From Saprospiraceae bacterium (GTDB taxonomy: Bacteria > Bacteroidota > Bacteroidia > Chitinophagales > Saprospiraceae), in assembly GCA_019694295.1 (NCBI GenBank), contig JAIBCG010000013.1, forward strand, positions 1-53,651: a stretch of 53,651 nucleotides of DNA. Reading direction: 5' to 3'. Below the pieces are notes generated by a model that saw only the letters and a list, made by a program, of their open reading frames with translations, ran no database searches and was not told where the DNA came from. Both the position numbers and the translations under genes were made by a program. Below are positions 26,144 to 36,369 of the stretch, piece by piece. Each line of letters opens with the position of its first letter. Position 1 is the stretch's first letter.

Positions 26144-26694
26144 TAAGCGGTAGATTCAAAGGCAGGAAATTCTATCCACCTGCCGACAAATGGCCAACTC
26201 GCCCAACTACAGATTATGCTAAGGAGGGTTTATTCAATATTCTGCAGAATCAACTAAACTTTCAAGATGAACAATTCCTTGATTTATTTGGTGGTACCGG
26301 CAATCACAGCTACGAGTTCATTTCTCGTGGTTGTAATGATGTTACTTATGTTGACAAACATGGACCGGCTGTAGTATTTGTTAAGAAGGTGGCTGCAGAA
26401 CTGGGCATTGATGACAAGATAACAATTGTTAAGGATGATGTAGCTCGTTTTATCAAATCCTCCAACAGAAGTTACTCTTATATCTTCGCCGGCCCACCAT
26501 ATCCATTGCCGTGGCTAAATACCATTCCAGATCTTATTTTTGCATCATCATTATTGAAAAAAGACGGTTTGTTCGTTTTGGAGCATAATCCTGAGCATAA
26601 TTTCACAAATCATCCTAACTTTGTGACTTCACGTAATTATGGCACCACAATTTTTAGTTTTTTTGAACACAAGGAAGAAAATATTGAAGTTTAG
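26134..26694 (+). CDS. rsmD: RsmD-type 16S rRNA (guanine-N2) methyltransferase
   Basis: The 186-residue Rossmann-fold methyltransferase is expected to methylate G966 (E. coli numbering) of 16S rRNA using SAM. The start RIISGRFKGRKFYPP and TRPTTDYAKEGLFNIL are the family's RNA-binding/entry stretches. Motif I is LDLFGGTGN (from residue 49). Motif IV, normally DPPY/F, reads GPPY at 120-123 (GGC at 26491-26493), so the usual Asp is missing. It overlaps DUF3822 by 10 bp at its start and a secreted-protein gene at its end. Confidence 0.88.
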   Translation: MRIISGRFKGRKFYPPADKWPTRPTTDYAKEGLFNILQNQLNFQDEQFLDLFGGTGNHSYEFISRGCNDVTYVDKHGPAVVFVKKVAAELGIDDKITIVKDDVARFIKSSNRSYSYIFAGPPYPLPWLNTIPDLIFASSLLKKDGLFVLEHNPEHNFTNHPNFVTSRNYGTTIFSFFEHKEENIEV

Positions 26695-27124
26695 TTTTGC
26701 AGCACTTTTGACTTATGTGTTAACCATCGGGTATGCACAAAATGTTGCAGATATTACCGGAGACTGGTATGGTGTTCTTACTCAAAACTCAGGTGGATAT
26801 AAAGATACCTATAATGTTGAGCTCTTTCTTGATAAAAAAGGCTCAGCCTTTACAGGTATTTTTGTAGTAAAAGAGAAAAACCTGACATCCAGGATGGAGG
26901 TGAAAGGAGAGTGGTTGACAAAGTCCAAGGTCAAGCTTTCTGACGTTAGGCTATTAGAACACAAGGAACCGGATGGCATCAAATGGTGCTTCAAAACATA
27001 TATACTTGATTTTACCATTACAGATAAAAAACCCGTACTGAATGGAGTTTGGTCTGGCAAAACATTAACCGATAAATGCGTACCTGGTAAGGTTTATTTG
27101 AAAAAATCATTACCTAAAGCATGA
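26639..27124 (+). CDS. Small secreted protein of unknown function
   Basis: From the ATG at 26639 the protein has 161 residues and overlaps rsmD by 56 bp. A TTG at 26684 would give a more typical signal peptide (MKFSFAALLTYVLTIGYAQ) with only an 11-bp overlap, so the true start is uncertain. The mature part opens with ITGDWYGVL and continues as alternating beta strands (YNVELFLDKKGSAFTGIFVV, MEVKGEWLTKSKVKL, ILDFTITDKKPVLNGVWSG), suggesting a small lipocalin/calycin-like barrel. No catalytic motif is seen. It lies between rsmD and argS and is probably co-transcribed with rsmD. Confidence 0.68.
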   Translation: MAPQFLVFLNTRKKILKFSFAALLTYVLTIGYAQNVADITGDWYGVLTQNSGGYKDTYNVELFLDKKGSAFTGIFVVKEKNLTSRMEVKGEWLTKSKVKLSDVRLLEHKEPDGIKWCFKTYILDFTITDKKPVLNGVWSGKTLTDKCVPGKVYLKKSLPKA

Positions 27125-27149
27125 AGTATTCTAATATTATCATTTGACT

Positions 27150-28994
27150 ATGAATCTATTGCACAAAATACAATCTAATATTCTAAGTATTCTGAAATCA
27201 ATGTATGCTGACAAGGCATTTGCAGAGTCAGACATACAGATATCGCCGAATAAAACTCAGAACAAAGGTGACTATACAGTACTCATTTTCCCACTTGCCA
27301 AAAAAGCCGGTAAAAATCCCACCGAACTAGGTAACGAAATCCAATCAGGCCTTAAAAATCTTTTTCCTGAGTTGGGTTTTGAAGCAATTGGTGGATTTCT
27401 GAATATCGTGATGAATGATCAATTTTGGAAAGATTCTCTCGAAGCATTGCTCGCAACCGATTTTCAGAAAATGTTTCCTGAGAATGATAAGACTGTGCTA
27501 GTTGAATATGCCTCACCCAACACAAATAAACCATTACATCTTGGTCATATTCGCAATATACTACTAGGTTGGAGCATCTACCGATTGTTACAAAGACTCG
27601 GTTATAATGTAGTGAAAACCCAAGTAGTAAATGACCGTGGAATCGCTATCTGTAAAAGTATGTTGGCATGGCAAAAATACGGTGAAGGTAGAACACCTGC
27701 TTCTGAGCATGTCAAAGGAGATCATTTTGTCGGAGAATATTATGTTCTGTTCGAATCAAAATTTCAAGAAGAATACAAGCAATTCCAACTTACAGAGGAG
27801 GGCAAAGATTGCTTCGACCAACGTAAAAAACAGGAGCAGTCTGAAAAGGAATTTTTTACAGAATATAAAAACCAATATTTTAACAATCAAAGCACCTTAG
27901 GCCGGGAAGCACGTGCCATGTTGTTGAAATGGGAGGAAGGAGATCCGGCAGTAAGGAGTCTTTGGTCTATGATGAACGGTTGGGTGCTGGAGGGATTTGA
28001 ACAAACATATACCAATTTAGGTGTAGATTTTGACAAAGTTTACTTTGAGTCCGAAACATACATGCTCGGCAAGCAGATATTTCTGGAGAATATTGACAAT
28101 GGTATATTTTACAAAAAAACAGATGGCAGCGTATGGATCAATCTCGAAAACCAAGGCCTCTACCATAAACTGGTACTTCGTTCTGACGGCACTTCCGTTT
28201 ATATTACGCAAGATACAGGAATGGCTGATATTAGATATGAAGAATACCAATACGATTCATGTATCTACGTAGTAGCTGACGAACAAGACTACCATTTCAA
28301 GGTTTTGTTCGAAATTTGTAAAGCACTAAAGGCACCTTATGCAGATGGCTTGCATCACCTGTCATATGGTATGGTTGAGCTCCCCTCCGGTCGCATGAAG
28401 TCGCGTGAAGGTACAGTGGTAGATGCAGATGATCTGATAGCTGAGGTAATTAATGAAGCAACTAAGAATGCAAGTGAACGTAACGAATTGATTGATTTAC
28501 CTCAGGAGGAACAAAATGAAATAAACAGAAAAGTAGGTATGGCTGCTTTGAAATACCATATTATCAAGGTCAATCCTAAGAAAAAAATGATTTTTGACCC
28601 TAAGGAATCTGTTGATCTTCAGGGTCACACCGGCCCATATATACAAAATGCTTTTGTGCGTATATCATCTGTTCTAAGAAAGCTAGAGTCAGAAGTCACC
28701 ACAGATTTTATTGCTTATAACCCTATCAATGAAGATGAAAAGGAATTGCTAATGCAACTATCTGCTTACAAGGGCGTTATAAGTAATGCAGCAGAAAGCT
28801 ATGATCCGTCTGTACTGGCAAACTATACATATAGCCTTGCCAAGAGTTTTCACAAATTTTATCACAATCACAGCATTCTGAAGGCAGAAAGTCCTGATGC
28901 AAAATCTTTCAGACTCAGTCTTAGTAAAGTGGTGGCTACCATTCTTGCTGACGCAATGCACATTCTGGGAATAGAAATGCCTGAAAAGATGTAA
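27150..28994 (+). CDS. argS: Arginyl-tRNA synthetase
   Basis: Class I synthetase of 614 residues charging tRNA-Arg. The N-terminal additional domain (about 1-105) contacts the tRNA D-loop. The HIGH motif is HLGH (130-133), preceded by [11 protein letters not shown] as in other ArgRS. The KMSKS counterpart is GRMKSREGT. The C-terminal alpha-helical anticodon domain includes [11 protein letters not shown] and ends GIEMPEKM. I start at the ATG at 27150 ([10 protein letters not shown]); a TTG two codons upstream is less likely. glnS begins 11 nt after its stop, so two synthetases of this class share a probable mRNA. Confidence 0.95.
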   Translation: MNLLHKIQSNILSILKSMYADKAFAESDIQISPNKTQNKGDYTVLIFPLAKKAGKNPTELGNEIQSGLKNLFPELGFEAIGGFLNIVMNDQFWKDSLEALLATDFQKMFPENDKTVLVEYASPNTNKPLHLGHIRNILLGWSIYRLLQRLGYNVVKTQVVNDRGIAICKSMLAWQKYGEGRTPASEHVKGDHFVGEYYVLFESKFQEEYKQFQLTEEGKDCFDQRKKQEQSEKEFFTEYKNQYFNNQSTLGREARAMLLKWEEGDPAVRSLWSMMNGWVLEGFEQTYTNLGVDFDKVYFESETYMLGKQIFLENIDNGIFYKKTDGSVWINLENQGLYHKLVLRSDGTSVYITQDTGMADIRYEEYQYDSCIYVVADEQDYHFKVLFEICKALKAPYADGLHHLSYGMVELPSGRMKSREGTVVDADDLIAEVINEATKNASERNELIDLPQEEQNEINRKVGMAALKYHIIKVNPKKKMIFDPKESVDLQGHTGPYIQNAFVRISSVLRKLESEVTTDFIAYNPINEDEKELLMQLSAYKGVISNAAESYDPSVLANYTYSLAKSFHKFYHNHSILKAESPDAKSFRLSLSKVVATILADAMHILGIEMPEKM

Positions 28995-29005
28995 TATTCG
29001 TATTT

Positions 29006-30676
29006 ATGGAAATAACTGAACCTATTGAATCAAAAAATTTTTTACAGGAAATCATCGAAAATGATATCGCCGAAGGCAAACATGACGGCAGGGTACTGAC
29101 AAGGTTTCCACCAGAGCCTAATGGATATCTGCACATTGGCCATGCCAAGTCGATATGTATCAATTTTGGTCTGGCAAAACAATACAACGGACAAACCAAT
29201 CTGAGATTTGATGATACAAATCCTGTGACTGAAGATACAGAATACGTTGAGTCTATTAAAGAAGATATCAAATGGCTCGGGTTTGATTGGGCTAACGAGT
29301 ATTACGCATCAGATTATTTTGATACTTTATATGACTACGCTACACAACTCATTGGTAAAGGCCTGGCTTATGTCGATGACCTAACTGCAGAACAGATAGC
29401 CGAACTAAAAGGAACACCAACTGAACCCGGAAAAAACAGCCCGCATAGAGATAGATCGGTAGAGGAAAACTTAGATCTGTTCAGGCGAATGAAGGACGGT
29501 GAATTTCCTGAAGGATCCAAGGTACTCCGTGCAAAAATCGATATGGCATCGCCCAATATGCACATGCGCGATCCGCTCCTATACAGAATCAAATATGCTC
29601 ACCACCACCGTACCGGCGACAAATGGTGCATATACCCGATGTACGACTTCGCACACGGTCAGTCTGATTCTATCGAAACCATTACACATTCAATCTGTAC
29701 ATTAGAGTTTATTCCACACAGACCATTGTATGACTGGTGTATCGAAAAACTTGAGATTTTCCCAAGCAGGCAATATGAATTTGCGAGGCTCAATATGAAT
29801 TATACCGTCATGAGCAAGCGTAAGCTTCTTCAATTGGTCAATGAAAACCATGTCAGTGGATGGGACGATCCTCGGATGCCTACACTTAGCGGTATGCGCA
29901 GAAGAGGTTATCCGCCAAAGAGTATTGTAGAGTTTTGTGACAAAATAGGCGTTGCCAAAAGAGAAAACATCATAGATATTGGCCTTCTCGAATTTTGTGT
30001 AAGAGAAGACCTGAACAAGACAGCTACCCGAGTTATGGTAGTAATGGATCCGGTGAAGTTGGTTATCACCAATTATGAGGGCACAGGCGAACATTTGTCT
30101 GCAGAGAATAATCCTGAAGACCAGTCAGCTGGTCACCGTAATATCTCGTTTGGTAAAGTAATATATATTGAAAGAGAGGATTTTATGCTTGACCCACCAA
30201 AGGGATACTTTAGGTTATCACCCGGTAATAAGGTCAGGCTTAAATACGCCTACATTATAGAGTATGAAAATCACATCACAGACAGTGAAGGTCGAATTAC
30301 TGAAATTCATGTCAAATATTATCCTGATTCAAAATCAGGTGAAGACACTTCAAGTATCAAGGTCAAAACCGCACTGCATTGGGTACCGGAGTCAGCCATA
30401 AATGCCGAAATCAGATTGTACGACCGCCTATTCGTAGTCGAAAATCCGAACAGTGACAAAGACACTGATTTCAAGGAATTTATCAACAAAGACTCAATGG
30501 TAGTAAATACCCGGGCTATGCTTGAACCAATATTGAAAGACGCTGATTTCGGAAAATCATATCAGTTCTTCAGGCTTGGCTATTTTTGCCTCGACAAAGA
30601 TTCGTCATCAGAAAAACTGGTATTCAACAAAACTGTAGGACTAAAAGATTCGTGGGCGAAGATATTACAGAAATAG
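29006..30676 (+). CDS. glnS: Glutaminyl-tRNA synthetase
   Basis: Class I synthetase of 556 residues charging tRNA-Gln. The start [18 protein letters not shown] contains HIGH (43-46), and the KMSKS counterpart is VMSKRK (Met269-Lys273). The GlnRS rather than GluRS identity is supported by the conserved RFDDTNP and by a two-lobed beta-barrel C-terminal anticodon domain (from about residue 345). Direct charging means this organism need not depend on GatCAB for Gln-tRNA. It lies 11 nt after argS. Confidence 0.95.
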   Translation: MEITEPIESKNFLQEIIENDIAEGKHDGRVLTRFPPEPNGYLHIGHAKSICINFGLAKQYNGQTNLRFDDTNPVTEDTEYVESIKEDIKWLGFDWANEYYASDYFDTLYDYATQLIGKGLAYVDDLTAEQIAELKGTPTEPGKNSPHRDRSVEENLDLFRRMKDGEFPEGSKVLRAKIDMASPNMHMRDPLLYRIKYAHHHRTGDKWCIYPMYDFAHGQSDSIETITHSICTLEFIPHRPLYDWCIEKLEIFPSRQYEFARLNMNYTVMSKRKLLQLVNENHVSGWDDPRMPTLSGMRRRGYPPKSIVEFCDKIGVAKRENIIDIGLLEFCVREDLNKTATRVMVVMDPVKLVITNYEGTGEHLSAENNPEDQSAGHRNISFGKVIYIEREDFMLDPPKGYFRLSPGNKVRLKYAYIIEYENHITDSEGRITEIHVKYYPDSKSGEDTSSIKVKTALHWVPESAINAEIRLYDRLFVVENPNSDKDTDFKEFINKDSMVVNTRAMLEPILKDADFGKSYQFFRLGYFCLDKDSSSEKLVFNKTVGLKDSWAKILQK

Positions 30677-30817
30677 GGTAGTGCAACCGATGATTCATAT
30701 TGTGGTGTTATCAGTAACTCTTATTATTTGAAATAAAGTTTACCTTGAAAACAAACAGTTTGAGTGTTATATAAATATTTCTTGATTAAATCAACAAGCT
30801 AATATTGATTATTGAAG

Positions 30818-30825
30818 TATATTTG
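30818..30825 (+). promoter_or_regulatory. -7 element TATATTTG for pyrR-pyrB
   Basis: TAnnTTTG match followed after only 5 nt by the pyrR ATG at 30831. No TTG is found at the usual distance. The leader would be nearly absent. Confidence 0.45.
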
Positions 30826-30830
30826 CGTCC

Positions 30831-31382
30831 ATGACAGACGGATCAGTTTTAGTAGATAGTTATCGGTTTGCACTCATGGTCGAGCGGCTGTGCCTACATC
30901 TGATTGAGAATTATGGCGACTTCGAAAACACTTGCTTTATCGGGATTCAGCCACGTGGCAGCCTTTTATCAGATAGGATGATTGAAACCTTCGAACGCTT
31001 GAATGCCGTTGTACCAAAACTTTACGGAAAATTGGATATAACATTCTACCGAGATGATTTTCGCACACGCGACAAGCCACTCAGTGCAAGCACCAATGAG
31101 ATGCCATTTCTTGTCGAAGGCAAAAAAGTAATACTTGTGGATGATGTACTTTATACAGGTCGAACCATCAATGCTGCACTCAATGCCTTGCTGGATTACG
31201 GAAGACCCGAAAAAGTAGAATTGCTTGTATTGGTTGACCGGAGGTTTAACCGCGAATTGCCTGTGTCAAGTGATTATACAGGTACTACCATTGATGCATT
31301 GTCGCAGGAATATGTGAAAGTAGAATGGAAACAACTTCACGGTGAAGACCGAATATTATTTTTATCAGGCAAACAACAATAA
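30831..31382 (+). CDS. pyrR: PyrR-type uracil phosphoribosyltransferase/regulator
   Basis: A type I phosphoribosyltransferase of 183 residues with the PRPP loop VILVDDVLYTGRTI (100-113) and the PyrR-type stretches GIQPRGSLLSDRM (38-50) and LDITFYRDDFRTR (68-80). PyrR can make UMP from uracil and, in Bacillus, binds pyr mRNA leaders to attenuate transcription. It sits 3 nt before pyrB. The promoter-like element lies so close to the ATG that a leader attenuator upstream of pyrR is unlikely, so salvage activity or another target is more plausible here. Confidence 0.88.
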   Translation: MTDGSVLVDSYRFALMVERLCLHLIENYGDFENTCFIGIQPRGSLLSDRMIETFERLNAVVPKLYGKLDITFYRDDFRTRDKPLSASTNEMPFLVEGKKVILVDDVLYTGRTINAALNALLDYGRPEKVELLVLVDRRFNRELPVSSDYTGTTIDALSQEYVKVEWKQLHGEDRILFLSGKQQ

Positions 31383-31385
31383 TTA

Positions 31386-32318
31386 ATGTCAGCGAACCAG
31401 ATCAGTACCAGACATTTATTAGGAATAAAGGATATAAACGAACAGGATATTGAACTCATATTCAATACTGCACGTGAGTTCAAAGAGGTGATCAATCGCC
31501 CGATTAAGAAGGTACCCTCGCTCAGAGATATCACAATTGCCAATATATTTTTTGAGAATTCGACACGTACAAAACTTTCATTTGAACTGGCAGAAAAACG
31601 TCTGTCTGCTGATGTAGTTAATTTTGCTGCGAGCTCCTCTTCTGTAAGTAAAGGTGAAACTTTGCTTGATACAGTCAATAATATCCTTTCAATGAAAGTG
31701 GATATGGTGGTGATGCGTCATCCGGCTCCGGGTGCTCCTGCATTTTTAGCCAAACATATTCAGGCGAATATTGTCAATGCAGGCGATGGCACACACGAAC
31801 ACCCTACGCAGGCATTGCTAGACGCATATTCTATCTATGAAGCATTGGGCGACATTGCAGGTAAAAAAGTTGCTATCATTGGCGACATCCTTCATTCACG
31901 TGTGGCGCTGAGCAATATTTATTGTCTTAAAAAACTGGGTGCACATGTAAAGGTGTGTGGCCCGCCTACACTAATACCCAAACACATTGCGTCACTTGGT
32001 GTAGAGATTAGCTACAATATAGATGATACGCTGCAATGGTGCGATGTAGCCAATGTGCTTCGAATACAGCTCGAACGACAGGAAATCAAATATTTGCCTT
32101 CATTACGAGAGTATGCCCTATATTATGGAATTAATAAAGCAAGGCTGGACAAACTATCAAAAAAAACCGTTATCATGCACCCTGGACCTATTAACCGTGG
32201 TGTTGAGATAACGAGCGATGTAGCTGATTCTGAACATAGTATCATTCTGCAACAGGTAGAAAATGGTGTGGCTATCAGGATGGCTGTACTCTATTTGCTC
32301 GCATCACGCAAAGCCTGA
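31386..32318 (+). CDS. pyrB: Aspartate carbamoyltransferase catalytic chain
   Basis: Catalyses the committed step of pyrimidine synthesis, carbamoyl phosphate plus aspartate to carbamoyl aspartate. The 310-residue chain has the carbamoyl-phosphate motif FENSTRTKLSFE (Ser59-Thr-Arg-Thr62), then SSSSVSKGETLLDT (the 80s loop), MRHPAPGA, HEHPTQALLDAYSI, and HPGPINRGVE near the end. Three nucleotides separate it from pyrR. No pyrI regulatory chain follows. pyrF lies elsewhere in the window (53171). Confidence 0.95.
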   Translation: MSANQISTRHLLGIKDINEQDIELIFNTAREFKEVINRPIKKVPSLRDITIANIFFENSTRTKLSFELAEKRLSADVVNFAASSSSVSKGETLLDTVNNILSMKVDMVVMRHPAPGAPAFLAKHIQANIVNAGDGTHEHPTQALLDAYSIYEALGDIAGKKVAIIGDILHSRVALSNIYCLKKLGAHVKVCGPPTLIPKHIASLGVEISYNIDDTLQWCDVANVLRIQLERQEIKYLPSLREYALYYGINKARLDKLSKKTVIMHPGPINRGVEITSDVADSEHSIILQQVENGVAIRMAVLYLLASRKA

Positions 32319-32413
32319 TTTCTTGATATTAACCTTACTTTAACATAACAAAAAGTGGCCAAATTGCGTCTAATGATAGTATTTTTACCGTCAGACTTAA
32401 ATATTTTATTACA

Positions 32414-33847
32414 ATGAAATTGCTTTACAAAATATTCATCTTTTCTGCTTTCTCAATTTTTGCTTCATACACTGTCAATGCAGACAATGGATATGAAATC
32501 AAGGTCAAATTAAAGAATTATACCCAAGATAAACTTGTTCTTGGTTTTCAGCTTGGAGATAAATCTTATATCAAAGACTCTGCGATAGTTGACCAAAATG
32601 GTTGGTTTACATTTAAAAATGAAAAAAATCTCGATCCGGGTGTATATATCGTACTCATGAAGCCTGATAATCAGTATTTTCAAATACTCGTTGACACGGA
32701 TGACCAGCATTTTTCATTCGAAGCAGATGGCAAAGAACCACTCACAACATTTAAGGCAAAAAATAGCAAATACAACAACATTTTCTACGATTACCTTCGG
32801 TACATTGATGGAAAAAGACATGAAGTAGAACCACTTCAGAAAGTTGTATCCGGTGATAATCCGGAATCGGCCAAAAAAAAGGCTCAGGAAGGTCTGGATA
32901 AAATTAATGATGATGTAAGAAAGTATCAAGACAATCTGGCAGCTAAAAATCCGAATACGGTAATGGCACTATTGGTTAAAGCCAGCCAGGATATAGAAGT
33001 GCCGCAGTTTGAAGGTGTTTCTGATAGTATCAATAAGGTAAAACGTTATTTTTACTACAAAGATCATTACTTCGACAATATTGATTTGTCAAATATTAAG
33101 CTTTTGAAAACCAATGTGTTGTTTCAGAAAGTGGATTACTATATTCAAAAACTCGTAGTGCAGCACCCCGATACCGTAAATCTTGCAGTAAAGCGGGTAT
33201 TAGACAAGATGGCGCCGACAGAAGAGGTATTCAAATTTTACCTTATACACTACCTAAACTTCTACGCAAAATCAAATATTGTCGGCTTTGATGCTGTATA
33301 TGTCTTTATCGTTGAAAATTATTATGCCAAAGGTATGGCGCCTTGGACAGAGAAAGAACAACTCGATAAAATAACCAAGGAAGCACGTTCGATAAAGCCT
33401 ACTTTGATTGGCAAGACTGCTCCTAATATTAAAATGTATAAGCAAGACAATACACCGGTCTCTTTGTATGACGTAAAATCAGATTTTGTAGTATTGTTAT
33501 TCTGGAATCCCGATTGTGGCCACTGCAAAAAAGAGATGCCCGATGTAGTTGCAATGGAGAAGAGATTCAAAGATAAAGGCGTAACGGTTTTCTCTGTTTG
33601 TACTGCACTTAAGGACAAAGTGGGTGAATGTTGGAATTTCATAAAAGATAAAGAAATGCAGGATTTTCTGAATGTCGTGGATCCGGAGGTGACGAGTGGA
33701 TACTATACTTTGTATAAGGTGACTCAAACACCACTGACATTTATTCTTGACAAAGACAAGAAAATTGTATCCAAGAAAATTTCACCGGAACAACTCGACG
33801 AAGTACTCGAACATTTCATCGAAGAAAAACATAAGACTGATAAATAA
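32414..33847 (+). CDS. Secreted TlpA-like thioredoxin family protein with N-terminal DUF4369-type domain
   Basis: The 477-residue protein has a signal peptide ending near TVNA (residue 23). A beta-rich N-terminal domain (DKLVLGFQLGDKSYIKDSAIV, PGVYIVLM) matches the DUF4369 type found in Bacteroidota thiol proteins. A helical middle follows. The C-terminal AhpC/TlpA thioredoxin domain (about 340-477) carries CGHC at 368-371 in VVLLFWNPDCGHCKKEMP. It probably handles disulfide exchange in the periplasm. It is transcribed alone and converges with tsaD (24-bp gap). The partner substrate is not visible. Confidence 0.82.
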   Translation: MKLLYKIFIFSAFSIFASYTVNADNGYEIKVKLKNYTQDKLVLGFQLGDKSYIKDSAIVDQNGWFTFKNEKNLDPGVYIVLMKPDNQYFQILVDTDDQHFSFEADGKEPLTTFKAKNSKYNNIFYDYLRYIDGKRHEVEPLQKVVSGDNPESAKKKAQEGLDKINDDVRKYQDNLAAKNPNTVMALLVKASQDIEVPQFEGVSDSINKVKRYFYYKDHYFDNIDLSNIKLLKTNVLFQKVDYYIQKLVVQHPDTVNLAVKRVLDKMAPTEEVFKFYLIHYLNFYAKSNIVGFDAVYVFIVENYYAKGMAPWTEKEQLDKITKEARSIKPTLIGKTAPNIKMYKQDNTPVSLYDVKSDFVVLLFWNPDCGHCKKEMPDVVAMEKRFKDKGVTVFSVCTALKDKVGECWNFIKDKEMQDFLNVVDPEVTSGYYTLYKVTQTPLTFILDKDKKIVSKKISPEQLDEVLEHFIEEKHKTDK

Positions 33848-33871
33848 GTCTCTGTATTTTTCTGTATAGCT

Positions 33872-34879
33872 TTAAGATCTTGTAAATGGCACAAGTGCTT
33901 GATCGGCAAATAAGCCGGCCTTATATTTATAATATGCAGCCATAGCAATCATAGCGGCATTGTCTGTACAATATTCAAATTTCGGTATATGGACTCTTAG
34001 ATTCAGTTTTTCTCCGGTTTCCATGATAGCTTTTCTCAATCCGGAATTTGCAGACACACCACCTGAAATGCCGATTTCGTCAACCTTGTACTGCCTGACA
34101 GCTCTTGTGAGTTTTTTTATTAAAATAGAAATAATCCGTGACTGAACTGAAGCACAAATGTCATCCAGATTTTCGTTGATGAAATCCTTGTTTGCTAGCT
34201 GCTGTTCTTTCAGAAAATATAAAATCGAGGTTTTAAGGCCTGAAAAACTAAAGTCCAAATTTGCAATTTGTGGCTCGGGAAATGAAAATTTTGCAACACC
34301 AAGTGCCGCATGTTTGTCAATAAGCGGACCGGCAGGATAACCTAGACCCAATATTTTTCCCGATTTGTCAAAGGCTTCTCCGGCTGCATCATCGATGGTT
34401 GTGCCTACGACCTTCATATCAAAGAAATCTTTTACCAGCACTATTTGTGTGTGTCCGCCCGAAACGGTGAGATTAAGAAAAGGAAACTTTGGCTGTGGGT
34501 CGTCTATGAAATGTGCCAAAACATGGGCTTCCATGTGGTGTACATCAATGAGTGGCACATCAAGACATAAAGCAAGTGATTTGGCAAAGGTAACGCCTAC
34601 CAGTAGCGAACCCATGAGCCCCGGACCGGCAGTAACAGCAACACAGTCAATATCATTGAGCTTTTTTCCTGCCTTCTTTAAAGCAGTATCCACTACCGGC
34701 AATATGTGTTCCTGATGTGCACGTGAGGCCACTTCGGGTACAACGCCGCCGTATTGTTCGTGTATAGCTTGTGTGGCTATCAGATTGCTCAACATCTTTC
34801 CTGATTCGAATACAGCAGCTGAGGTATCATCACAAGAAGACTCAATGGCCAGTATGACCGGATTTTCTTTTAATTTCAT
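33872..34879 (-). CDS. tsaD: tRNA threonylcarbamoyladenosine transferase TsaD
   Basis: Transfers the threonylcarbamoyl group to A37 of ANN-decoding tRNAs, working with TsaB and TsaE. The 335-residue protein has the ASKHA fold: ILAIESSCDDTSAAV at the N-terminus, PEVASRAHQEHI, the metal-binding HHMEAH (114-119), VSGGHTQIVL, DDAAGEAFDK and the C-terminal ISGGVSANSGLR, CTDNAAMIA. It is convergent with the thioredoxin-like gene and divergent from the beta-helix gene. A TAAATTTG element ends 4 nt before its ATG, so the mRNA is probably near-leaderless. Confidence 0.95.
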   Translation of the reverse strand: MKLKENPVILAIESSCDDTSAAVFESGKMLSNLIATQAIHEQYGGVVPEVASRAHQEHILPVVDTALKKAGKKLNDIDCVAVTAGPGLMGSLLVGVTFAKSLALCLDVPLIDVHHMEAHVLAHFIDDPQPKFPFLNLTVSGGHTQIVLVKDFFDMKVVGTTIDDAAGEAFDKSGKILGLGYPAGPLIDKHAALGVAKFSFPEPQIANLDFSFSGLKTSILYFLKEQQLANKDFINENLDDICASVQSRIISILIKKLTRAVRQYKVDEIGISGGVSANSGLRKAIMETGEKLNLRVHIPKFEYCTDNAAMIAMAAYYKYKAGLFADQALVPFTRS

Positions 34880-34883
34880 TACA

Positions 34884-34891
34884 CAAATTTA
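34884..34891 (-). promoter_or_regulatory. -7 element TAAATTTG for tsaD
   Basis: On the minus strand TAAATTTG is followed by TGTA and then the tsaD ATG (34879). No correctly spaced TTG is seen. Confidence 0.4.
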
Positions 34892-34958
34892 TGGCAATAT
34901 TGGGTTAGTTTTACTGAATGTTGCTATATTCAATTTTTATTTACATTAAAATACTACA

Positions 34959-36362
34959 ATGTTAAAAAAACTCCTGATTTTGCCTGCATTTTTACTGTTT
35001 CTGACCATTTCTTCTGCAAAAATCTGGTATGTAGTACCCGGTACTTCCATTCCTGATCCAAAAACTGCAGCTGGTTTGGCTTCGAGTGGAGACACCATTG
35101 ACATTGCCTATAGTGCAGTACCTTACCTGGCTTATGAAACCAAATGGCCACAACACAATCTATTGATAAGAGGAAGCGGAACATCAAGGCCCATACTCAA
35201 AGCAGAGACTTTTTCGGTAACTCAGAAAGCCATTTTTGTAATCCAGGGCAATGATGTTACGATCGAAAATATCGAATTCACCAATGCACGTGTACCGGAC
35301 AAGAACGGTGCCGGCATCAGGTCGGAAGGTGTTAACCTCAATGTGCGCCACTGTACATTCCGCACCAACGAAACCGGCATACTGGCAGGTGACAAACCGG
35401 ATTGCAAAATACTGGTTGAATACTGCGAATTTGACTCAAATGGTAATGGTGACGGATATTCTCATAATCTTTATATCAACCACATTGCAGAATTTACTTT
35501 TCGCTTCAATTATACCCACGACAGCAAAATCGGCCACCTCTTAAAAAGTCGTGCACACAAAACATACATCCTCTACAATAGATTTGACAGCCCAAAAAAT
35601 GGAAATCCGAGCCGCGAAATTGATTTACCAAATGGCGGTCTGGCCATCTTCATCGGCAATATCATCCGACAAACCCAAAATGCCGAGAATTCGAATCTTG
35701 TAGGCTATGGTCTGGAAGGTCTTACCAATACAGCTCCGCATGACATTATTATGATAAACAATACCCTTATCAATGAAAAAGCAAACGGTTCATTTGTTCA
35801 TGTACAAAATGGTACCAATCTGTTGAAAATGTGGAATAACATACTGGCTGGCGGAGGCAGCACCATCAATCAGAGTCCGACAATTCTTGATACCATGTCC
35901 AATTATTACACTCCGAACATATCAGATGCCAGTTTTGTAGATGAAAATAATCAAGACTACCATTTAACTACAGGTTCATGGGCTGCCAACCATGGGGCAG
36001 ATCCGGGCTATTACCAAGATTATCAGTTGCTTGCATTGTATGAATATGATGAAGTTTTAGGGAAAATAGACCGGAAATTCATTGATAAAATAGACATAGG
36101 TGCATTTGAATCAGATATTTCGACCACAATACAAGAAACGAAACAGAGCCATTCCCTTAACATAAAAGGCAACTGCATAACCAATACAGGAATTGCAGGA
36201 TTAGCAATGAAAATTTCGGCAGTTACAGGGTCGGATATATATTCCGGGCTAATAGGTGCCGGAGAACAAAAATGTTTTGAGAATCTTGTTCCCGGAATCT
36301 ACATCATTACAGCCAGAACCAAAGACCGGCTGGTGGCTTCTAGAAAATTTTTAATAAACTAA
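34959..36362 (+). CDS. Secreted right-handed parallel beta-helix protein
   Basis: The 467-residue protein has a signal peptide ending near SSAK (residue 21). A beta-helix follows with pectate-lyase-like rungs: NDVTIENIEFTNARV, VNLNVRHCTFRTNETGIL, CKILVEYCEFDSNGNGDG, FTFRFNYTHDSKIG, KTYILYNRF, DIIMINNTL. An N-linked ladder and the HNLYINHIAEF region are typical of carbohydrate-active or adhesion beta-helices. The last 75 residues (GIAGLAMKISAVTG, LVPGIYIITA, RKFLIN) look like a degenerate T9SS sorting domain. Polysaccharide binding or cleavage is plausible, but no catalytic triad can be named. It is 7 nt upstream of the next gene. Confidence 0.78.
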   Translation: MLKKLLILPAFLLFLTISSAKIWYVVPGTSIPDPKTAAGLASSGDTIDIAYSAVPYLAYETKWPQHNLLIRGSGTSRPILKAETFSVTQKAIFVIQGNDVTIENIEFTNARVPDKNGAGIRSEGVNLNVRHCTFRTNETGILAGDKPDCKILVEYCEFDSNGNGDGYSHNLYINHIAEFTFRFNYTHDSKIGHLLKSRAHKTYILYNRFDSPKNGNPSREIDLPNGGLAIFIGNIIRQTQNAENSNLVGYGLEGLTNTAPHDIIMINNTLINEKANGSFVHVQNGTNLLKMWNNILAGGGSTINQSPTILDTMSNYYTPNISDASFVDENNQDYHLTTGSWAANHGADPGYYQDYQLLALYEYDEVLGKIDRKFIDKIDIGAFESDISTTIQETKQSHSLNIKGNCITNTGIAGLAMKISAVTGSDIYSGLIGAGEQKCFENLVPGIYIITARTKDRLVASRKFLIN

Positions 36363-36369
36363 ACCAAAT

